Positions 32,360 to 39,523 of a stretch of 64,000 nt of DNA are shown piece after piece. Where the stretch lies: NCBI GenBank assembly GCA_001725355.1, contig MEGD01000003.1, positions 124,001-188,000 on the forward strand. Direction: 5' to 3'. Position numbers and translations under genes: made by a program. The notes beneath the pieces were generated by a model, which did no database searches, had not been told where the DNA came from, and saw only the letters and a list, made by a program, of their open reading frames with translations. The first letter of the stretch is position 1; the number at the start of each line of letters is the position of its first letter. Source of the DNA: Novosphingobium sp. SCN 66-18. GTDB taxonomy: Bacteria > Pseudomonadota > Alphaproteobacteria > Sphingomonadales > Sphingomonadaceae.

Positions 32360-33013
32360 ATGATAGAAGAAGCGTTATCCACGCGCGACGGCACCCGTGT
32401 CTTTCACAGGCACGAATATCTCGCGCGCCACGCCCAGAAAACGGACCATATTTTCAAGATCGAGGAAGGCTGGGCCTGTCAGTACCGGTTGCTGATCGAC
32501 GGACGCCGGCAAATCATTACGTTGTTTCTTCCAGGTGAATACTGCGAACCGCAATGGCTTTTCCAGGGAACGGCGACACTGCCCGTTGTTGCTCTGACGC
32601 GGCTACGTGCTCGATCGCTGTCCCTGACGGGTATTCACCGCAGAACCTCTCAAGAGGCCGATGGAATGACCAGCATACTGGAATCGCTGCTCACGATCCT
32701 GAACCGGCGCGAACAGTGGATCTTCAATCTTGGCCGCCTATCGGCCACCGAGCGCCTGTGCAGCCTGCTGTGCGAACTGTTCGAGCGGCTGAAACGCACA
32801 TGCCACGTCGTCGAAAATCGCTACGTCATGCCCCTGACCCAATATGATCTGGCCGATATCGTTGGCCTGTCAGCCGTTCACGTCAATCGTGTGCTGCAGA
32901 TGTTGCGGGCAGAAAGACTTATCGAATTGCATGGCAAACGGCTGACCGTTCTCAACATCGAAGGACTGCGCCGGCTGGCCGTCATGTCCAGTTCGCAGCG
33001 CGCCACTGCTTGA
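32360..33013 (+). CDS. Crp/Fnr-family regulator 2
   Basis: A 217-residue paralogue of the preceding gene. Shared segments are EEGWACQYRLLIDGRRQI, LPGEYCEP and the helix-turn-helix LADIVGLSAVHVNRVLQMLR. It is shorter at the N-terminus, so part of the first beta-roll strand is missing. Like its neighbour it has no Fnr-type Cys cluster. The two conserved Cys (in GWxCxY and LPGxxC) are present in both proteins and could be redox-sensitive, though this is speculation. The ATG at 32360 follows GGGA. GGAAC occurs at 32261 but without a good -10. Confidence 0.85.
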   Translation: MIEEALSTRDGTRVFHRHEYLARHAQKTDHIFKIEEGWACQYRLLIDGRRQIITLFLPGEYCEPQWLFQGTATLPVVALTRLRARSLSLTGIHRRTSQEADGMTSILESLLTILNRREQWIFNLGRLSATERLCSLLCELFERLKRTCHVVENRYVMPLTQYDLADIVGLSAVHVNRVLQMLRAERLIELHGKRLTVLNIEGLRRLAVMSSSQRATA

Positions 33014-33094
33014 CGGATCGGCTTGCGGCGCCCGGCGCCTGCATCGGTATCCTGGCCGCATCCGACAGGATGGGGTATCCGATGGCGCAAGACC

Positions 33095-33559
33095 TCAGTT
33101 GCTGGCGCCACCGTTTGCGTCGGCATCCGCGGCCTGCATGTCGGATGACGAGAAACCGTGCAGGCCCAGTCGCCATTGGGCCGCGATCACCGCGCCCTTG
33201 GCCGGCTGGATCAGCGCAATCACCATCGCCGCCACGATCGCGGGCCATAATGTCATCTGCACCCAGGCCGGCGGCGAGAAATCGAGTTCCACCGCGATGA
33301 TCAGCGGCGCGACGAGATGGCCCGTCAACAGGATCGCGAGATAGGCGGGAAAATCATCCGCACGCTGGCACGACCAATCCTGGTGGCAATCGGGGCAGCG
33401 GTCCACCGGCTTGAGGAAAGCCCGAAACAGTTTCGCACGCGCACAGCGGGGGCAGCGACCGATAAATCCGCGCTTGATCGCCTGCGCCAGCGAAGGGCGG
33501 ACCAGCCCCGGCATGCCGCTGCCGTCCACGGGAGCATGATCCAACGAAGAACCTGTCAA
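33095..33559 (-). CDS. DUF983 membrane protein
   Basis: A protein of about 154 residues in the DUF983 family. A Cys-x2-Cys zinc-ribbon-like start (GRCPRCARAKLFRAFLKPVDRCPDCHQDW) precedes two transmembrane helices (about residues 70-92 and 100-122). In other alphaproteobacteria DUF983 genes often sit with cytochrome oxidase genes, but none is near here, so the role is open. The start is uncertain. TTG at 33559 has the best ribosome site (GGGGAG at 7 bases); an in-frame ATG at 33514 and the open frame up to 33652 are alternatives. Confidence 0.8.
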   Translation of the reverse strand: MTGSSLDHAPVDGSGMPGLVRPSLAQAIKRGFIGRCPRCARAKLFRAFLKPVDRCPDCHQDWSCQRADDFPAYLAILLTGHLVAPLIIAVELDFSPPAWVQMTLWPAIVAAMVIALIQPAKGAVIAAQWRLGLHGFSSSDMQAADADANGGASN

Positions 33560-33782
33560 GTCAGTGCTCCCCTTCTCGCCTCCCCAAGCCGGGCAACCTT
33601 GCGCCATACGGGGGACTGCTCGCGCTGTACGTCCCGGGCCTGACAATGGCAACGCCGCGCGCCGGATTCGATCTATGCGGCAGGATACGGTAGCATCGCT
33701 TGCCGGCTATGGACGGGAATGGAAACATTCCGCATCAAAGAAGGTGTTGCGGATCGCGAGCGGAGCGGCAAGAGCGACGGAC

Positions 33783-34151
33783 ATGACAAAACCCAGCCAG
33801 ACGCCCCCGCTTCGTCCACAGGATATCCCCGTCGCCGATGATCGGGAAGCCGAGGCGCTGCACATGATCCTGCAGGCGCTGCACCTTGGCCTGTGCCTGC
33901 GCTGGACCTACAATCGCACGGCGACACAGGTGGCGCCTCAGTTGCTTTATCGTCGCAACGGCAAGTTCTACTGCGACGCCGTCGCCATGGAGCAGGATGG
34001 CGTGGCCGTGCAGGAACCGAAACTCGGCAGTTTCCGCCTGTCCGGACTTGGCAAGCTGGTGCTGACCACCGAAACGGCGGCGCCATGGCCGGAACTCGAC
34101 CTGGCGGATGCACGCTACGAGGACGTTATCGCGACCCGTGCCGCGGTCTGA
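33783..34151 (+). CDS. Hypothetical protein (about 122 aa)
   Basis: A 122-residue soluble protein without signal peptide or membrane segment. It contains ALHLGLCLRWTYNRTATQVAPQ and an LYRRNGKFYCDAVAMEQDG segment, which give it a compact alpha/beta look reminiscent of the short WYL-type ligand-binding fold. That resemblance is weak. I do not recognise the family. The ATG at 33783 is preferred on composition; the frame is open to 33564 and an ATG at 33675 is possible. It is divergent from the DUF983 gene and has no operon partner. Confidence 0.6.
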   Translation: MTKPSQTPPLRPQDIPVADDREAEALHMILQALHLGLCLRWTYNRTATQVAPQLLYRRNGKFYCDAVAMEQDGVAVQEPKLGSFRLSGLGKLVLTTETAAPWPELDLADARYEDVIATRAAV

Positions 34152-34188
34152 TCTGCATATGCGGCGCTGACTTTCCGGGGCAAGTCAC

Positions 34189-34440
34189 TCAGAGCCGCAG
34201 CCGGATGATGACGCCGCCCTTGAGCGCATGGTCTTGGCGAAATCATGCAACGGGCTGCCGCTGGACGCCTCGCCTTGGTGCTTGATCGGATCACCCGCGT
34301 TCACGATCGCGCCAACGCCAAGTGTGCTCGGACACGCCATTCTCGAATGCGATCACCGGTGACTCCACTGCAACAGATATTCGGGCTTTGGCACCTCCTT
34401 GAGCATGGGCAGCTGTGTCAGCTTCCCATGCGGATCGGAC
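34189..34440 (-). pseudogene. Probable frameshifted gene remnant, family not recognised
   Basis: The minus strand between the TonB receptor promoter and the hypothetical gene reads protein-like in two frames that join across a frameshift. One frame gives ARISVAVESPVIAFENGVSE. The next gives LGVGAIVNAGDPIKHQGEAS and SPLHDFAK. A third segment gives DHALKGGVIIRLRL followed by a stop at 34189. No start codon remains. The pieces look like the C-terminal part of a decayed gene truncated where the TonB receptor leader begins. I cannot name the family. It fills a gap of 332 bp with no other gene. Confidence 0.4.
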
Positions 34441-34483
34441 CATTTCGGGCCGAGAAAACAGCCAAAACAAGGGGGTGAAACCG

Positions 34484-36838
34484 ATGAGTTCAGGGAAAAT
34501 GAGATTTGCGGCGTCAGCGGGCGGCCTGGCCATCGCATTGGCGGCATTGACCAGCGGGACGAACGCGATGGCGCAAGCCGCCGCCGACGACGCTTCGGAG
34601 ACAGCGCAATCAGATACGATCGTCGTCACCGCAACGCGGCGCTCGGAATCGGTCCTGAAAGTGCCGGTGAGCGTCGCCGCGCTCAGCCAGCAGAATCTCG
34701 ATGATCGCGGCATCCGCACCATTCAGGACATCGCGGCACAGACACCCGGCCTGAACATCGCGGCAAGCGCGGGCAGCGTCGGCGGCATGCGCGCTTCGAT
34801 CCGTGGCATCAATTCCACGGCAGGCGCTTCCACCACCGCCACCTATATCGACGATACGCCGGTGCAGTCGCGCAACTCGGCGCTCAACTACTCCCTGTCC
34901 ACCTTCCCGCGGGTGTTCGATCTTGACCGCGTGGAAGTGCTGCGCGGACCGCAGGGCACGCTGTTCGGCGCCAGCTCGATGGGCGGCGCGATCCGTTTCA
35001 TTACGCCCGCGCCCAGTCTCTCCGGCACCAGCGTCTATGGCCGCGCATCCTTTGTCACGACCGACGGCGGCAGCCCGGGCGGCGAAGTCGGCCTGGCGAT
35101 CGGCGCGCCGATCGTGGAAGACAAGATCGGCTTCCGCATCAGCGCGTGGTACCAGCACGAAGGCGGCTACGTCGATCGCGCCAGCTATCAGGACAAGAAC
35201 AGCGTCCAGGACAACGCGGACAGCAGCAACACCTACGTGTTGCGCGCGGCACTGGCCCTGAAGCCGACCGAATGGCTGACAATCACGCCTTCGATCTATT
35301 TCCAGGACCAGAAGATCAATGATACGTCCTACTACTGGAGTTCGCTGTCCGACACGCACGCCGGCGTGTTCCGCAGCGGCTCGTCGATCCCCCAGCCTTC
35401 GCACGATCGCTTCTGGCTGCCCTCGCTGAAAATCGTCGCGGATACGGGCGGGATCAACATCACGTCGGTTACGTCCCATTATGCCCGTGACGTGAATGAA
35501 ATACGCGACCAGAGCCAGACCAACAACCTCACCACGTTCGGCCCGAAGTATCTCTTCACGACGGTCAACGGCTACAACCAGGTCATCGATACCTGGTATT
35601 CCCACACCAAGCAGCGTGATTACGTTCAGGAAATCCGCATTCAAAACTCCAATCCGTCTCGCTTCAACTGGCTGGTCGGCGGATACTACTCCCACAGCAA
35701 GATATTTTCCGATCCGGTGCTCAACAGCGCCTATCTGAACGATTTCACTCAACAATATTTCGGGAAGACCGTCGCCCAATATTTCGGCACCGGCCTTGTG
35801 GACGGGCTCTATCGCTACACCGGTGTCGAGAATACGACGGAAGAGCAGTTCGCTGGCTTCGTCAATGTCGACTGGGAGTTCGTCAAGAACCTGAAGCTCA
35901 CCGTGGGCGGCCGTTATTCCAGCAACAAGCTGGTTTACGACATCACCGAACGAAGCCCGACTTACGTTACCGGCGTTTCGCACAACGCCGGTTCGATCAA
36001 GGAAACGCCGTTCACGCCGAAGGTTTCGCTGTCCTACGATGCCGGCGAAAATCTCATGTTCTATTCCACGTATGCGCGCGGCTTCCGCACGGGTGGCGTG
36101 AACAAGGCCGTGCCCATGCCCGCCTGCTCGGCCGGCCTCGCCGCGCTTGGCCTCAACGGCACTCCGCCGACCTACAATTCAGACACGACCGACAGCTATG
36201 AACTGGGAAGCAAGGGGCGCATCGGTGGCGGCCTCCTCAGCTTCGAGGCCAGCGTTTACCAGATCAACTGGAACAACATCCAGCAGAGCATCCGGCTGAC
36301 CTGCGCCTATCCGGTGACGCTCAACACCGGCCGCGCCCGCAGCCGCGGTTTCGACATCAACCTCAACATGCGCCCGACGAACAATCTGCGTCTGGGGCTG
36401 ACGGTAGGCTACAACAACGCGAAATACCTCGATACGCTGAAGTCGGGAACGAAGGCCACGGTCTTCGCCGGGCAGAAGATCGACGGCACGCCGTGGACCC
36501 TGAACGGATTCTTCGAATACAGCTTCGTTTACGGCGGTCACGATGCCTACATCCGGGTTCAGGACACGTACAATTCGCGTCCGCAAGGCCCGTTCGGCTT
36601 CCAGAACCCGATCTCGTCGGTCTATGATCCCACCCGCGTCACGAACGAGGCCATGAACAAGCTCGACGTGCGTCTCGGGCTCAAGGCGGGCGGGGTGAAC
36701 TGGACGTTGTTCAGCGAGAACCTGCTGAACGCGCATCCGATTCTCAACAAGGCCAACCTCTATGCCTATGCGCCGTTCTTCACGGAACGCACGATCCGGC
36801 CGCGGACGATCGGTCTGATGGCCACGCTGACGATGTGA
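34484..36838 (+). CDS. TonB-dependent outer-membrane receptor 2
   Basis: A 784-residue receptor. The signal peptide (ending TNAMAQA) is followed by a TonB-box-like region and plug beginning IVVTATRRSESVLKVPVSV. VEVLRGPQGTLFGASSMGG and a beta-barrel rich in aromatic strands follow. The C-terminus is RTIGLMATLTM, where most receptors end in Phe. It should import an unidentified compound. The ATG at 34484 follows GGGGG at about 6 bases. The neighbours on the far side, convergent to it, are an exported protein and an amidohydrolase, and a PQQ dehydrogenase lies beyond. They may process what the receptor imports (inference). Confidence 0.9.
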   Translation: MSSGKMRFAASAGGLAIALAALTSGTNAMAQAAADDASETAQSDTIVVTATRRSESVLKVPVSVAALSQQNLDDRGIRTIQDIAAQTPGLNIAASAGSVGGMRASIRGINSTAGASTTATYIDDTPVQSRNSALNYSLSTFPRVFDLDRVEVLRGPQGTLFGASSMGGAIRFITPAPSLSGTSVYGRASFVTTDGGSPGGEVGLAIGAPIVEDKIGFRISAWYQHEGGYVDRASYQDKNSVQDNADSSNTYVLRAALALKPTEWLTITPSIYFQDQKINDTSYYWSSLSDTHAGVFRSGSSIPQPSHDRFWLPSLKIVADTGGINITSVTSHYARDVNEIRDQSQTNNLTTFGPKYLFTTVNGYNQVIDTWYSHTKQRDYVQEIRIQNSNPSRFNWLVGGYYSHSKIFSDPVLNSAYLNDFTQQYFGKTVAQYFGTGLVDGLYRYTGVENTTEEQFAGFVNVDWEFVKNLKLTVGGRYSSNKLVYDITERSPTYVTGVSHNAGSIKETPFTPKVSLSYDAGENLMFYSTYARGFRTGGVNKAVPMPACSAGLAALGLNGTPPTYNSDTTDSYELGSKGRIGGGLLSFEASVYQINWNNIQQSIRLTCAYPVTLNTGRARSRGFDINLNMRPTNNLRLGLTVGYNNAKYLDTLKSGTKATVFAGQKIDGTPWTLNGFFEYSFVYGGHDAYIRVQDTYNSRPQGPFGFQNPISSVYDPTRVTNEAMNKLDVRLGLKAGGVNWTLFSENLLNAHPILNKANLYAYAPFFTERTIRPRTIGLMATLTM

Positions 36839-36844
36839 TGGTCG

Positions 36845-36877
36845 ACCGATGGCGGCGCCTCGCGTGCCGCCATCGGT
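36845..36877 (+). terminator. Strong hairpin after TonB receptor 2
   Basis: Perfect 12-base arms ACCGATGGCGGC (36845-36856) and GCCGCCATCGGT (36866-36877), 7 bases past the receptor stop, followed by only two further pyrimidines of note (TGCC). A probable plus-strand transcript end. Confidence 0.6.
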
Positions 36878-36910
36878 TGCCCGAAACGCAGCCGGAAACA
36901 GTTTGAAGCC

Positions 36911-36951
36911 AAAAAAGAGGCCGGGCACGCAGCACGCGTTGCCCGGCCTCT
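36911..36951 (-). terminator. Intrinsic terminator for the exported protein/amidohydrolase unit
   Basis: Perfect 12-base arms AGAGGCCGGGCA (36916-36927) and TGCCCGGCCTCT (36940-36951). On the minus strand they are followed by a run of six T (36916-36911), a classic Rho-independent terminator 31 bases after the stop at 36982. Confidence 0.85.
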
Positions 36952-36981
36952 GGCCATTTCGGGGCTTCGCCCTCCCCCCGG

Positions 36982-37491
36982 CTAACGCCGGACGAACGTC
37001 ATCAGCGAGGTCACCCGCCCCCCCTCGTCCTTCAGAACGGCGATGAACGCGGTACCGTCATTGGTAAGCCAATGTTCGATGTTGATCGGCGGGCGGGCGT
37101 TGCCGGAAAAGAGCATGCGGATATGCTCCACCTGCGGCCCCTTTCTTTCCAGCGTCGCGGTGCCCACTTCCCGGCCGCTGATCAAATCGTAGAGCGGAGC
37201 GGACGTGCCATCGAGAGGCGCTTCGAAGCGCCCCCCCGAATGCACGCCATTGACCACGACCTCAGCGCTGTAGGCACGCTTGCCATCGTGATCGCTCATC
37301 GTCACGATTTCCTCCAGTTCGCGGTGGGGACCGGAACGGGACTTGTCGTAAACCCAGCGGCCGTCGAAGCCGGATGCGGCCTGCGCTGACGCCACGCCGG
37401 CGGGAACCGCAAGCGCCAGGGCCGCAGCTCCCAGGGAAAGCAGCGCTCCGATGCGGGCCGCTCGTGGCGCGTGTTGCCGGAACAGGCTCAT
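36982..37491 (-). CDS. Exported protein of unknown function (169 aa)
   Basis: A 169-residue protein with a clear signal peptide (about residues 1-36, hydrophobic core GALLSLGAAALALAVPAGVASAQA). The mature part is all-beta in character, with FDGRWVYDKSRSGPHRELEEI, VVVNGVHSGGRFEAPLDGT and a closing LMTFVRR. It looks like a small periplasmic lipocalin-like or calycin-type beta-barrel, but I do not recognise a named family. Its ATG overlaps the amidohydrolase stop by 4 bp (ATGA), so it is the second gene of that operon and may assist that enzyme. A strong terminator follows. Confidence 0.75.
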   Translation of the reverse strand: MSLFRQHAPRAARIGALLSLGAAALALAVPAGVASAQAASGFDGRWVYDKSRSGPHRELEEIVTMSDHDGKRAYSAEVVVNGVHSGGRFEAPLDGTSAPLYDLISGREVGTATLERKGPQVEHIRMLFSGNARPPINIEHWLTNDGTAFIAVLKDEGGRVTSLMTFVRR

Positions 37492-39197
37492 TGCGCGGCC
37501 TCCTTGCGGTCGTAGGCGATGCGTCCGCCCAGAATGGTCATATCGACCTTGATCTGGCTCAGCCGGGTCTTCGGCGTCTTGAGCGGATCGGCATCGAGAA
37601 CGACGAAATCGGCCAGCTTCCCCGTTTCGATGCTGCCACGCGTCTTTTCCATGAAGTTGGCTTCCGCGCCCCAGATCGTGAACATCTTGATGCCTTCCAT
37701 CACGGTAATCGCCTCCTCGGGCTGGGTTATCGTGCCATATTTGGTGTCACGCACCACGGCGCGCTGGATGGAGAACAAGGGGTAGGTCGCGAAATTCTGC
37801 GTGCCGATCGTGTCGACGCCGCCCGGCGGGTGCATCCCGGCATCGATCAGCGTCCGCAGCGCGAAGAACTTCACGCCCGGCTCCTTCACATTGATGTTCG
37901 TCAGACGCCACAGGAACGCCGGCTGCATGGACGGAATCACGCCATCCGCCTTCATCCGCGCCAGACGCTGCCCCGTGCGCTCGTCCTGCACCAGAAAATG
38001 GCCGAAATGTTCGATCCGATCCCGGGCGTCGGGCCGGGGGGCCGCCGCCTGTGCCGCTTCGAAAGCGGTGAGCGCCATATCCTGCGCGCGATCGCCGTTG
38101 GCGTGGATCTGCACCTGCCATCCGGCCTTGTGAGCGGCGACGACCTCGCTGGTAAGCTGTTCCTGCGTGAACGACGTGCCGCCCCTGTTGTTCGCGATCC
38201 ATGTGGTGCCGGAACCGTTCCAGAACGGTTTGTAGACCGCCGCGGTCGTTCCCCAGACGCCATCGAGGACGAATTTGATGGCCCCGATCGACAGCATGTC
38301 GTTGCCCAGCCCGGTGTGCCAGCCCGTGGAAAGCATGCCGCCGGTCTGGCCGGGCTTGTTGAACAGCGGGTTCATTCTGACCCGGGCGGGCAATTTGCCC
38401 TCGTCCCGAAGTTCCTGATAGGCTTGGAACGTGTCCGGCCCGGTAATGGCCATGTCGGAAACGGTCGTGACGCCGCGCTCCAGATAGAATTTCTGGAGAA
38501 TGTCTTCCAGCGCCTGCTTCTTCTCCGCATGGGTGAAAGTCTCGACAGGAAAGGGAACGTGATAGTCGCGGATGATCTTCACCTCGCCATCGGCCGTGCG
38601 CTCCAGGCGGCCGGTCGATCCGGCAGGCGGGTCGGGATAGGTGCTGTCCAGCTTCAGCGCCACCGCCGCAGCGTGGTTGATCACGTTGTCGTGGACGCTC
38701 CAGTCGAGCCGGACCGGGTTGTCCGGGAAGGCAGCATCCAGCTGCTCGCGCGTTGGCATGACCTGGTTGTAGGTGCCGTTCCCGTGGAGCCAGGCTCCCG
38801 GCCCCAGCTTCTTCTGCAACTCCTTCAACCGGGCGATGATGGCATCCGGTCCCGCCAGCGGGGGGACCTGGATGTTGACGGTATGCGCTTCCACATCCGC
38901 CATGCCATCGACATGCGTGTGGCTGTCGATGAAGCCCGGCAGCACGGTGCGCCCCTGCAGGTCGACCACGCGCGTCTCCGGCCCGATCCAGTCTTTGGTA
39001 TCGTCCACGGCAACGATACGGCCATCGCGCACCGCGACCGAATGCGCGACACGCTCTTGCGGATCGACCGTAATGACGTTCGCGTTGGTGAGCACCAGGT
39101 CGGCCTCCCGATGAGGCGCTCCCGCCATGATGGGCGCGGCAAGACCCGCCATCACGATCAGGCTTGAACAAAGTGCCGATGTTCGCAGTAGATTCAT
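37488..39197 (-). CDS. Exported amidohydrolase (YtcJ-like, metal-dependent)
   Basis: A 569-residue member of the amidohydrolase superfamily, COG1574/YtcJ branch. A signal peptide (ending PIMAGAPH) precedes the metal-binding start LPGFIDSHTHVDGMADV with the HxH pair. WQVQIHANGDRAQDMAL and DRIEHFGHFL supply later metal or substrate ligands, and RGSIETGKLADFVVLDADPL is the family C-terminus. It would hydrolyse an amide, ester or cyclic compound in the periplasm; the substrate is unknown. The ATG at 39197 follows GGAG. It diverges from the PQQ dehydrogenase across a 326-bp gap holding a palindrome. Confidence 0.87.
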   Translation of the reverse strand: MNLLRTSALCSSLIVMAGLAAPIMAGAPHREADLVLTNANVITVDPQERVAHSVAVRDGRIVAVDDTKDWIGPETRVVDLQGRTVLPGFIDSHTHVDGMADVEAHTVNIQVPPLAGPDAIIARLKELQKKLGPGAWLHGNGTYNQVMPTREQLDAAFPDNPVRLDWSVHDNVINHAAAVALKLDSTYPDPPAGSTGRLERTADGEVKIIRDYHVPFPVETFTHAEKKQALEDILQKFYLERGVTTVSDMAITGPDTFQAYQELRDEGKLPARVRMNPLFNKPGQTGGMLSTGWHTGLGNDMLSIGAIKFVLDGVWGTTAAVYKPFWNGSGTTWIANNRGGTSFTQEQLTSEVVAAHKAGWQVQIHANGDRAQDMALTAFEAAQAAAPRPDARDRIEHFGHFLVQDERTGQRLARMKADGVIPSMQPAFLWRLTNINVKEPGVKFFALRTLIDAGMHPPGGVDTIGTQNFATYPLFSIQRAVVRDTKYGTITQPEEAITVMEGIKMFTIWGAEANFMEKTRGSIETGKLADFVVLDADPLKTPKTRLSQIKVDMTILGGRIAYDRKEAAQ

Positions 39198-39523
39198 CCT
39201 TGGCTCCAACATCCTGGGTTGCCGCACCGAGCGTCGGGAAGATGGTCGCGCCTGACGCGCTGGATAGAAAGCGGAAAAATGGTGCTGCCTGGTGATGACA
39301 AGACAACACGACGTTGGCAAAAAGTCGGCTGGTCCAGAGCAAGATCGCGAACGCCATACGGCGCTTTCCCCGGTGAGCGCCAATCACCATGCACGGCGGG
39401 GAACGCAACTTTACCGGATAAGGCGGGCAAATCAGGACTGTCCTGATTGATAATGCGTGCCGTCCGCCTTGCTCGTGGCCGCTGAGCGGGCAAACGAAAT
39501 GTGATATAAGGTAGGGGTTTCGA
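39198..39523. other. Divergent intergenic region, 326 bp
   Basis: The gap separates the amidohydrolase (leftward) from the PQQ dehydrogenase (rightward). No ORF is convincing. It contains the palindrome described at 39430-39448 and an AT-rich stretch (GTGATATAAGG at about 39502) that may include the dehydrogenase -10. No tRNA, repeat or insertion element is seen. Confidence 0.5.
39430..39448. promoter_or_regulatory. Perfect 19-nt palindrome AATCAGGAC-T-GTCCTGATT
   Basis: Nine-base perfect arms around a single T, 76 bases upstream of the PQQ dehydrogenase start. The symmetry and length suit a homodimeric regulator. No regulator gene is adjacent (the nearest, a LysR gene, is 6.5 kb away), so the binding protein is unknown. 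Confidence 0.55.

Noticed and set aside
31510-33013. Assignment of the Crp/Fnr pair as oxygen-sensing Fnr
   Set aside because: The N-terminal Cys cluster needed for the Fe-S centre is absent in both proteins.
37374-39167. Long plus-strand ORF opposite the amidohydrolase
   Set aside because: Antisense to a gene with signal peptide and metal motifs; no coding features.
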